Made by a program: the position numbers and the translations under genes. Under the pieces are notes generated by a model that was given only the letters and a program-made list of their open reading frames with translations, was not told the DNA's origin and ran no database searches. DNA of 22,889 nucleotides from an uncultured Collinsella sp. (lineage in GTDB: Bacteria > Actinomycetota > Coriobacteriia > Coriobacteriales > Coriobacteriaceae). Below are positions 16,154-22,835 of the stretch, one piece after another (position 1 is the first letter of the stretch; every line of letters begins with the position of its first letter). Where the stretch lies: contig CABUJH010000033.1 in the NCBI GenBank assembly GCA_902491895.1, forward strand, positions 1 through 22,889, written 5' to 3'.

Positions 16154-17560
16154 ATGCGCCAAAACGGATCCAACTTAAACGGGCGTTCGGGTGCGCATCC
16201 GACAGCGCGCCGCGACCTGGGGCAGCTGCCCAGCGGTCAGCGCAAGCGTCACCGTAAGCCCGGCGCGATGTATCTCAACCATAGCCGCGGCTTTAGCGAT
16301 CGCAGCGCGCGCATCGGCAACAGCCGCACGCCCCGTCGTTCGTCTCGCCTGCCCTATGCGCTCATCGCCGTGGGTTGCGCGCTCGTGCTGTTTATCGCTG
16401 CCGTCGTGGGCTACGTCAACCGCAGCGTGGACGTGGAACTTAACGGCCAGAAGACCGCGGTGCGCGTGGGCTCTACGCTGCAGAATCTCATCGACGACCA
16501 GGAGTTGACTGACACCTACGACGCAGGCGACCTGCTGGCCGTCGATGACAGCGTGCTCAAGCGCCATGGGGGCGAAAAGCTGTCGGTGAAGGTCGACGGC
16601 AAGCGCGTGAAGCAGGGCAAATGGGATAGCCGCGAACTCGAGGGCGGCGAGAAGGTGACGGTCAAGGATGGCCGTAACACCTACGAGAAGCACGAGGTTC
16701 AGGCTACGGTTATCGAGCCCAAGCTCAAGGTCGAGGGCACGGGCGCTATCGAGTATGTGCAGACGTGGGGTGTCCAGGGCCGCTTCGAGGTGTGGGTTGG
16801 TGAGCAGTCGGGCAAGACGCAAGACCGCGGCGAGGTTGTGCCCGCCACCGATTGCGTTGTTGCGTGCGCCAGCGTGGCGCCCAAGGGCAACAAAAAGTAC
16901 GTGGCGCTGACGTTTGACGAGGGTCCGAGCGGCGCCACCAAACAGATCTTGCAGGTGCTCAAGGAAAAGGGCGTCACCGCGACGTTCTTCCTTTCGGGCG
17001 ATGCGGCCGAGGCCTCGCCTGCCACGGCCAAGGCGATTGTCGATGCCGGGTGCGAGATCGGATCCAACAGCTACAGCGACGATTCGCTCAAGGGTCAGGA
17101 CCGTGAGGCGGTACGCGAACAGATCACGAAAGGCACCGATGCGATTAAGTCGGCGACCGGCGTGAAGACGATGCTACTGCGTGCTCCCTACGCTGCCTTT
17201 GACGAGCAAAACTGGATTGATGCGATGGACCTGGTCTCCGCCGTGGTCTCGTGGAATATTGACTCGGGCGACTGGCTGCTCAACGGTGCCGACGAGCAGG
17301 TCTCGACGGTGCTCGATTCGGTGACGCCGGGCAATATCGTGCTGCTCACCGATAGAGACGAATGCGCCGAGCAGACGCTCGAGGCGCTGCCGCAGATTAT
17401 CGACGGCCTCATTGCCGACGGCTACAAGATCGTGACGCTCAGCGACCTGGTCAAGACGGACACGTCGCTGAGCAAAAAGCTCACCTCGCTGACGAAGGTC
17501 ACCATGCCCAAGGACGCCGTGTTCCCCCAACTTGCCGAGGACAACGACACCACAGAGTAG
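16154..17560 (+). CDS. Membrane-anchored polysaccharide-deacetylase homologue, probably inactive
   Basis: This 468-residue protein has a basic cytosolic N-terminus (1-66), one membrane helix (about 68-88), a linker region of about 90-190 that resembles DUF348/G5-type repeats (VDVELNGQKTAVRVG), then a NodB-like domain at about 245-435. Key NodB residues are altered. The first motif reads TFDEGP, with E256 in place of the metal-binding Asp. The HxxxH pair is replaced by N305 and D309 (GSNSYSDD). The last motif, normally LHD, is LTD (T399). The RxPY motif (R343) and the SGDW region (371-374) remain. Zn- or Co-dependent deacetylation therefore looks lost. It may bind glycan or use another metal. 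The start has a strong GGGGGAGGG. The TAG stop runs into a dispersed repeat. Confidence 0.85.
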   Translation: MRQNGSNLNGRSGAHPTARRDLGQLPSGQRKRHRKPGAMYLNHSRGFSDRSARIGNSRTPRRSSRLPYALIAVGCALVLFIAAVVGYVNRSVDVELNGQKTAVRVGSTLQNLIDDQELTDTYDAGDLLAVDDSVLKRHGGEKLSVKVDGKRVKQGKWDSRELEGGEKVTVKDGRNTYEKHEVQATVIEPKLKVEGTGAIEYVQTWGVQGRFEVWVGEQSGKTQDRGEVVPATDCVVACASVAPKGNKKYVALTFDEGPSGATKQILQVLKEKGVTATFFLSGDAAEASPATAKAIVDAGCEIGSNSYSDDSLKGQDREAVREQITKGTDAIKSATGVKTMLLRAPYAAFDEQNWIDAMDLVSAVVSWNIDSGDWLLNGADEQVSTVLDSVTPGNIVLLTDRDECAEQTLEALPQIIDGLIADGYKIVTLSDLVKTDTSLSKKLTSLTKVTMPKDAVFPQLAEDNDTTE

Positions 17561-17593
17561 TCATTGGGTAGTCGTTTAAGAACGTCCCCAATG
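17558..17593 (+). repeat. Single copy of the TAGTCATTGGG / CCCCAATG dispersed repeat
   Basis: CATTGGG at 17562-17568 pairs with CCCAATG at 17587-17593 around an 18-base loop containing TAGTCGTTTAAGAACGT. The words match the large repeat at 5462-5657 and the short copy at 9141. The stop codon of the deacetylase-like gene is its first three bases. It could also act as a 3' mRNA stem. Confidence 0.6.
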
Positions 17594-17671
17594 GCTATGT
17601 CACGGATGCGTCAGCGTTTGGTATGCCTGCAATGTGCAGCGCATAAATTCGATGCCGCAGGGCGATGCTGA

Positions 17672-17680
17672 TGCTATAGT
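17672..17680 (+). promoter_or_regulatory. Extended -10 promoter of the mgtE-like operon
   Basis: TGCTATAGT is an extended -10 element like that before the PAQR gene. No good -35 is seen. It would start transcription near 17687, leaving a 5' leader of about 200 nucleotides. Confidence 0.45.
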
Positions 17681-17695
17681 TACTGCGGTTAATGA

Positions 17696-17868
17696 GGGTC
17701 AAGAGAAAGGTTACAGGTGAAATCCAAACCTCGACCATACAGTCGATGACCCCATGCAGGTGCTTTTTGCGCATGCACGGGGTGTAAGCGTCGAGCGGCG
17801 TGCCGCCCGCGCATGCGTATACATATCCAGAAGCCCCCGGACGCCGCACATGCGGCCGCGTCCGGAGG
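17696..17868 (+). promoter_or_regulatory. Structured 5' leader with mutually exclusive stems (candidate riboswitch)
   Basis: The leader can form a three-way junction: outer stem GGGTC 17696-17700 with GACCC 17748-17752, arm AGGTT 17708-17712 with AACCT 17727-17731, and arm CGAC 17732-17735 with GTCG 17742-17745. The same C-run can instead form a strong hairpin with 17779-17783: ACCCC/GGGGT, TGCA/TGCA and GTGC/GCGC, with two single mismatches and a TTTTT loop. A last hairpin, CCGGACG 17837-17843 with CGTCCGG 17859-17865, covers the first two G of the Shine-Dalgarno GGAGGA. I do not recognise the conserved core of the M-box or yybP-ykoY riboswitches. The switch is inferred from pairing alone. 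Confidence 0.45.
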
Positions 17869-17875
17869 AATAATG

Positions 17876-17905
17876 ATGGGGAGCACCATTGAATTATCTG
17901 AGTGA
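17876..17905 (+). CDS. Possible 9-codon leader peptide overlapping the mgtE-like start
   Basis: The strongest ribosome site here (GGAGGA 17864-17869) is correctly placed for ATG at 17876, or 17873, not for the mgtE-like frame. This ORF reads MGSTIELSE and ends with TGA at 17903-17905. The next mgtE-frame ATG is at 17907, one base after the stop, an arrangement suited to termination-reinitiation. It may be only a by-product of the overlap. Confidence 0.3.
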   Translation: MGSTIELSE

Positions 17906-19733
17906 GATGCTCAAATTGCCGGTCTTGGACGTCGACGGCGAAAAGCTCGGCGTGGTGAACGATTTTGGCATTGCTACCGGCGAAGTTTTTCCGCACGTGA
18001 CGTCGCTCGCGTTCCGCGGACCCGGCAAGACGCCGTTTATGATCAGCTGGCGCAAATGGGTCGACCGTATCGACGAGACGGGTGTACACCTTAAGACGTC
18101 GGCCACCGAAATCCGTTTTTCGTACCTGCAGCCGACCGAACTCTTGCTTGCCCGCGACGTGCTCAACAAGCAGATCGTCGACACGCAGGGCATGAAAGTC
18201 GTGCGCGTCAACGACATCAAGTTTTCCATGTCGGGCGAAAATCAGCTGCGCCTGCTGGGCGCCGAAGTGGGCGCCCGCGGTCTGCTACGCGCGATCAGCC
18301 CCGCACTTGAGCATATCGTCGAAGGCTTTATGAAGCACCTGGGCAAGCCGCTCAGTGAGGACATCATCGCTTGGTCCTACATGGACCTGCTCGACCGCTC
18401 GACCAAGAACATTCAACTCTCGGTGTCGCACAAGACGCTCGGCGAGCTGCACCCTGCCGACATCGCCGACATTATCGAGCAGCTCGACCCGCGCCTGCGT
18501 GCGCAGGTGTTTGCGCAGCTCGATACTGCCCAGGCCGCCGAGGCCATCTCGGAGTTCGATGACGACGAGCTTATGACCGAGATGCTCGAGGGCCTGTCCG
18601 ATACCGACGCATCGTCGATGCTGGCCATGATGGACCCGGACGACGCTGCCGACCTGATCGACGAACTCGATTATGAGAAGGCCGAGAAGCTCCTGCGCCT
18701 GATGGGCGTCAAGGAGGAGAAGGCGATTCGTAATCTGCTGGGCTACGAGGACAACACCGCCGGCCGCATCATGACCTCGGAGTTTGTCTCGCTGCCCGCC
18801 ACGGCGACGGTCGGCGACGCCATCGAGGCGATTCGCAAGCTCGACGAGGACTTTGAGAGCGTCTATTACGTCTATACCGAGGACCCGAGCGGCATGCTGA
18901 CGGGCGTGCTTTCGCTGCGCACGCTGATCGTGGCCGACCGCGACGCCACGCTGGGCCAGCTCGCCTATCGCGATCTGGTCTACGTGTCACCCGACGAGGA
19001 CCAGGAAGACGTGACGGACGAGATGACCAAGTACGACCTGGTTGCCATCCCTGTCTGCGACGAGAACCGTCATATCCTGGGCATCGTGACCTTCGACGAC
19101 GCCATGGACGTTATTGCCGAGGAGCATCAGGAGGACCTGCAGATCGCCGGTGTCGGCTCGGGCGATAGCGCGTCGGACGACTCGACGAACGTGCTCAGCT
19201 GGTTCGTGCATCGTCAGTACTGGGTCGTCGTGTGGGGCATCGCCTCGTGCATCATGGCAACGGTGCTGGGGACGGCGCTGGGCTCCGCGCATTTGGTGGT
19301 GTTCCCCATGTGCGCCATGCCGCTCGTGTTGCTGGCTGCCTCGCGTATGGTGTCGTTCGTCAAGAACTACTTCCTGGAGTATGACGGTCACGACGACGAG
19401 CCCAAGCCGTATCTGGGGTTCTTCTTCCAGAGCACGGGCATGGGCCTGATTCTGTCACTCGTGACCTATCTGTGCGCCCAGCTGGTGCGCACCGCTGCGT
19501 TCCCCGATGCGCCCATGTTTGAGGAGCAACTCTTTACCGGGTGCTTTAATATCGCTGCCATCATTTGCCTGGTTGGCAACATGAGCGCCGTGATTTACCT
19601 GATGGTGCTGTTCTGGCGTGACGAGCATGACCTCAACACGTCGGGCACCGCCATGAACGTTATTGCCGTCATGATCTCGTGCGTAGCGTACTGCGCCGCT
19701 GCGGTGCTGCTCACCATGTCGGTCATGGGTTAG
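17889..19733 (+). CDS. MgtE-like Mg2+-sensing protein (PRC-like + MgtE_N + CBS pair + non-standard membrane domain)
   Basis: This 614-residue protein is longer than the usual 450-residue MgtE. Residues 1-115 contain PRC-barrel-like units (LSEMLKLPVLDVDGEKLG; DVLNKQIVDTQGMKVV). An MgtE_N superhelical domain covers about 175-290 (LHPADIADIIEQLD, MDPDDAADLIDELD). The CBS pair is at about 292-410, ending in DAMDVIAEEHQEDLQIAGV as in MgtE. The five membrane helices at about 444-613 do not show the MgtE pore words (GN.G.Q) and look unrelated. It therefore probably senses Mg2+ but may not itself form the canonical channel. The TTG start has GGGGAG five bases upstream and yields the conserved PRC beginning; ATG at 17907 is the alternative. 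The next transporter gene starts 8 bases after its stop. Confidence 0.85.
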   Translation: MNYLSEMLKLPVLDVDGEKLGVVNDFGIATGEVFPHVTSLAFRGPGKTPFMISWRKWVDRIDETGVHLKTSATEIRFSYLQPTELLLARDVLNKQIVDTQGMKVVRVNDIKFSMSGENQLRLLGAEVGARGLLRAISPALEHIVEGFMKHLGKPLSEDIIAWSYMDLLDRSTKNIQLSVSHKTLGELHPADIADIIEQLDPRLRAQVFAQLDTAQAAEAISEFDDDELMTEMLEGLSDTDASSMLAMMDPDDAADLIDELDYEKAEKLLRLMGVKEEKAIRNLLGYEDNTAGRIMTSEFVSLPATATVGDAIEAIRKLDEDFESVYYVYTEDPSGMLTGVLSLRTLIVADRDATLGQLAYRDLVYVSPDEDQEDVTDEMTKYDLVAIPVCDENRHILGIVTFDDAMDVIAEEHQEDLQIAGVGSGDSASDDSTNVLSWFVHRQYWVVVWGIASCIMATVLGTALGSAHLVVFPMCAMPLVLLAASRMVSFVKNYFLEYDGHDDEPKPYLGFFFQSTGMGLILSLVTYLCAQLVRTAAFPDAPMFEEQLFTGCFNIAAIICLVGNMSAVIYLMVLFWRDEHDLNTSGTAMNVIAVMISCVAYCAAAVLLTMSVMG

Positions 19734-19741
19734 GTGGTCGC

Positions 19742-21004
19742 GTGCAAAATACCAAGCAAAAGTCGGGCACCAAGCAAAAGTTGACCATCGCGGCCATCTT
19801 TGGCGCTATGGGTCCCGGTCTGCTGGCGGCGCTTTCGGGCAATGACGCCGGCGGCATTGCAACGTATTCCAGCGCGGGTGCCAGCTATGGCTACAAGATG
19901 CTCTGGATGCTTCCCGTCATGACTGTGCTGCTCATCGTGACGCAGGAGACCGCGGCGCGCTGCGGCTGCGTCACGGGCAAGGGCCTGGCATCGCTCATTC
20001 GCGAGCGCTTTGGCGTGCGCAAGAGTGTACTTGCTATGGCGGCGCTGTTGATCGCCAACACGGCTGTGACCATTTCGGAGTTTGCGGGCATCGCCAGCGG
20101 CCTTGCCCTCTTTGGCGTGCCGGCGAGCATTTCGGTGCCGCTGGTGGCGCTGCTGGTGTGGATGCTTACCATGTCGGGCAGCTTCCAGCGCATCGAGAAG
20201 ATTCTGCTGCTGGTGAGCTGCGTGTTCGTGACCTATATTGTCGCCGCGTTTATGGCTGGCCCCAACTGGGGTGAGGTCGCGGTCGACCTGGTCGTGCCTA
20301 ACATTCAAAATGACCCCAGCTACGTGTCGCTCGTGGTCGCAACGATCGGTACCACCATCGCGCCGTGGATGATTTTCTTGGCGCAGAACAACGTGGTCGA
20401 TAAGAACGCGGGCGAGGACGATATCGTGCTGCAGCGCATCGATACCGTGAGCGGCTCGCTTGCCGCCGATGTCATTGCCGGCTTTATTATCATCACGACC
20501 GGTACGGTGTTGTTCCCGGCGGGTATTCAGATTAGCGATGCTGCCGATGCCGCCCGCGCGTTGGAGCCTATTGCGGGTCAGTGGTCCACGGTACTGTTTG
20601 CCTCGGGCCTGGTCGCGGCGAGCTTCTTGGCTGCCTGCGTGCTGCCGGGCGTTACGTCGAGCGCTATCTGCGAGGCATTTGGCTGGGAGCGCGGTGCCGA
20701 CCGCAGCTGGGACGAGGCCCCGGTCTATCGCGGCATCATTACGGCCATCATCGGTATCTCTGCCGTGCTGGTGCTTATGCCCGGCGTCGATCTGTTCCAG
20801 ATTATGATGACCTCACAGGTCATCAATGGTGTGCTGTTGCCCGTGGTTCTGGTGTTCCAGGTGGTTATCGCAGCCGACCGTCACATTATGGGTGCCAACC
20901 GCAACGGCCGCGTGTGGAATGTGCTCACTTGGGCGACTATCGGTGTGATTACGGTGCTCACGGTCGTCATGTTTGTTCTGCAGGCGATGGGCTACAGCGC
21001 TTAA
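19742..21004 (+). CDS. NRAMP-related Mg2+ transporter (NRMT type)
   Basis: This 420-residue membrane carrier of the SLC11/NRAMP fold has about 11 helices. Helix 1 reads GNDAGG (33-38) where Mn2+/Fe2+ NRAMPs have DPGN, and helix 6 reads TTIAPW (204-209) where they have the metal-binding Met in a VMPH-like motif. These changes are those expected of NRAMP-related Mg2+ transporters, known from Clostridium acetobutylicum and Eggerthella lenta, so Mg2+ uptake is more likely than Mn2+ uptake. The start is GTG, four bases after AGGTGG; the frame stays open 21 codons further upstream inside the preceding gene, which I exclude. It forms an operon with the MgtE-like sensor and ends at a strong terminator. 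Confidence 0.88.
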   Translation: MQNTKQKSGTKQKLTIAAIFGAMGPGLLAALSGNDAGGIATYSSAGASYGYKMLWMLPVMTVLLIVTQETAARCGCVTGKGLASLIRERFGVRKSVLAMAALLIANTAVTISEFAGIASGLALFGVPASISVPLVALLVWMLTMSGSFQRIEKILLLVSCVFVTYIVAAFMAGPNWGEVAVDLVVPNIQNDPSYVSLVVATIGTTIAPWMIFLAQNNVVDKNAGEDDIVLQRIDTVSGSLAADVIAGFIIITTGTVLFPAGIQISDAADAARALEPIAGQWSTVLFASGLVAASFLAACVLPGVTSSAICEAFGWERGADRSWDEAPVYRGIITAIIGISAVLVLMPGVDLFQIMMTSQVINGVLLPVVLVFQVVIAADRHIMGANRNGRVWNVLTWATIGVITVLTVVMFVLQAMGYSA

Positions 21005-21022
21005 CGCCCACTTTTGCTTCCG

Positions 21023-21057
21023 AACAGGCCGCAGCGATGGGCTGCGGCCTGTTTTTT
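21023..21057 (+). terminator. Intrinsic terminator of the mgtE-like/NRMT operon
   Basis: AACAGGCCGCAG at 21023-21034 pairs perfectly with CTGCGGCCTGTT at 21042-21053 around a 7-base loop. The T-run extends to 21057. It is 19 bases after the stop codon. Confidence 0.95.
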
Positions 21058-21087
21058 GTCTGCTATAGGGTGTTAGTTATATAGCAA

Positions 21088-21315
21088 TGGACAAAAAATG
21101 CCAAATATGAGTACTGTTGCTAAGTGAATAGCATTTACATCCTAAAAGATAATGAACATAGCCTTTAGTATGTTCATTAAAATTGGCTCCAATACGCCTT
21201 AAACCAGTCAGGTTGGCTGCTTTAGGGGGTTGTAGGGGTCGCTCGGACGTCATTTTGGGTGGTTTTGCCTGCTACTAAAATGGTAACAGTACTCATATTT
21301 GCCCTTTTTTGCCCA
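21088..21315. repeat. MITE-like element with 31-bp terminal inverted repeats
   Basis: The ends 21088-21118 and 21285-21315 are inverted repeats identical at 28 of 31 positions, with a perfect 17-bp core CAAATATGAGTACTGTT. The element is 228 bp, AT-rich and has no coding frame. An internal 11-bp hairpin is at 21150-21160 with 21169-21179 (TAATGAACATA/TATGTTCATTA). No transposase is present. The adjoining 21316-21393 shows no gene or signal. Confidence 0.6.
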
Positions 21316-21393
21316 CAGACCTTTGAGGGTGCGGCGAAAAGGGCTTGTTTTGATTGTTTGGGGCAGGCACGAGGCGCGGAAACGATGTCTGGA

Positions 21394-22818
21394 TGTTAGC
21401 GCCGGGCGATTTTAGCCGCTAATAGTCAAACTATTTTGACCAATCCCGGTCACCGAATAATGGCCACCGTGCCTCCCCGCCGCCACTACGCTGGTGGTGC
21501 CAACACGCCGGCGTTAGGAGGACCATTGAGGTGAACGAGAGACACGATGACCTACAGGAGATTATAGACGCGGCGCTCCGGGAGATGGCCGCGGAGGAGG
21601 GCGACGGGTTCGACCCGCAGGCATGCAACCTCGCGGAGTTCTGCAGGAGGACGGGGCTCACCCGCTCCCGCGCGAGGACGGTCAGGGCACACGGGTTCAG
21701 GGCCCTGCCCCACGGGAACAGCGGGAGGAGGGCCGCGCCGGGCGTGCTCGCCGGCCACACCGGCCTGGTGGACGACCTCCTGCGGAAGGGCGTCACCAAC
21801 TCGCAGGTGATATTCGAGCGGCTGCTCGGCCAGGGCTACGCCGGCGGCCTCACCACGGTGAAGACCTATATCGCCGCGCACCGGGACCTCGTGCCCGCGA
21901 AGAGGCGGCAGGCGGCCCCGCAGGGCTGCCGCGGCCAGCGCTTCAGGACGGCGCCCGGAGAGGCCTACCAGATGGACTGGGGCTTCGTCGCGGTCGAGCG
22001 CCCTGGCGGGGAGCGGGCGCGGATCGCCTGCTTCGCCATGGTCTGCCACCATTGCGGGGGCGCCCACGTCGAGTTCTTCCCGAACGCGCGCCAGGAGAAC
22101 CTCCTCATCGGGATGCTGCACGCGTTCTCGGCGCTGGGCGTGCCCGCGACCGTGCTCACCGACAACATGAAGAGCGTGGTCGTCCGCCGCGATGCCGACG
22201 GCCGGCCCGTCTGGCAGGCCGACTACGCCGAGTTCATGGGCGTCGTCGGCTTCCGCACCAGGTTGTGCAGGCCGCGCCACCCCTATACGAAGGGCAAGGT
22301 GGAGAGGCTCGTCCGCTTCGTGAAGGGGAACTTCCTCGCGGGAAGGTCCTTTACCGACCTTGACGCCCTCAACCGGGAGGCCGCCCTCTGGTGCGCCGAG
22401 CAGGGAGGCCGCTGGCGGCGCGCGGCGGCATGCGTCCCGATGCGCGAGCACGAGGCGGCGTGCTCGGCGAACACCAGGCCGCTCGAGGTCACGGCCGAGG
22501 TCGAGCGGTACCTGTGCCCGCGCCGGAAGATCTCCTTCGACGGCTTCGTGAGCTTCGAGGGGCACCGCTACGGCGTGCCCTACTGGTACGTCCGCCGCGA
22601 GTGCAGGGTGAACCGGGAGGGGCGCGTGGTGCACATATACAGCGACGACCTCTCCCGCGAGCTCGTCGCCCACGCCGTCGGCACCGGCGCCGACAGCTGG
22701 TGCGAGGGGCAGTGGGAGACATCGCCGGCGCAGCCCGAGGAGCTGCCGACCCAGCCGGTGGGGACCGTGGTCGAGCAAATCGCCCCGCCCAGGACGAAAC
22801 CCGGTTTCGAGAGGTTCG
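21394..22818 (+). mobile_element. IS21-family insertion sequence, left end and istA (right part not seen)
   Basis: The left end is placed at TGTTAGCG (21394). It is followed by repeated transposase-binding-like words ATTTTAGCC (21409) and ATTTTGACCAAT (21433), and a GTCAAA/TTTGAC palindrome at 21425-21440, in keeping with the multiple terminal repeats of IS21 elements. istA is intact through its catalytic domain. The usual istB and right end are missing because another IS21-type end begins at 22819. The exact outer boundary is inferred. Confidence 0.75.
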
Positions 22819-22835
22819 TGTTAGCGTCAATATAA
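21531..22835 (+). CDS. istA: IS21-family transposase IstA, 3' end probably altered by insertion
   Basis: This is a DDE transposase of 434 residues. An HTH region lies at about 32-60 (CNLAEFCRRTGLTRSRARTV) with a second helical DNA-binding stretch to about 120. The catalytic core has D149 (QMDWG), D211 (LTDNMK) and E258 (KGKVERLVRFVK). A beta domain follows at about 355-400 (DGFVSFEGHRYGVPYWYV). The start is GTG, 9 bases after AGGAGG. Arg codons are often AGG, unlike the CGC-using neighbours, a sign of foreign origin. The last five residues (VLASI) come from a junction where a second IS21-type left end begins, so the natural C-terminus is probably lost and istB is displaced. Confidence 0.9.
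   Translation: MNERHDDLQEIIDAALREMAAEEGDGFDPQACNLAEFCRRTGLTRSRARTVRAHGFRALPHGNSGRRAAPGVLAGHTGLVDDLLRKGVTNSQVIFERLLGQGYAGGLTTVKTYIAAHRDLVPAKRRQAAPQGCRGQRFRTAPGEAYQMDWGFVAVERPGGERARIACFAMVCHHCGGAHVEFFPNARQENLLIGMLHAFSALGVPATVLTDNMKSVVVRRDADGRPVWQADYAEFMGVVGFRTRLCRPRHPYTKGKVERLVRFVKGNFLAGRSFTDLDALNREAALWCAEQGGRWRRAAACVPMREHEAACSANTRPLEVTAEVERYLCPRRKISFDGFVSFEGHRYGVPYWYVRRECRVNREGRVVHIYSDDLSRELVAHAVGTGADSWCEGQWETSPAQPEELPTQPVGTVVEQIAPPRTKPGFERFVLASI

Noticed and set aside
17696..17868. Assignment of the leader as an M-box (ykoK) or yybP-ykoY riboswitch
   Set aside because: The conserved core words of those families that I can recall are not found, so only an unnamed structured leader is claimed.
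19742..21004. Naming the NRAMP homologue mntH (Mn2+ transporter)
   Set aside because: The DPGN and Met-containing helix 6 motifs required for Mn2+ selectivity are replaced by DAGG and TTIAPW.
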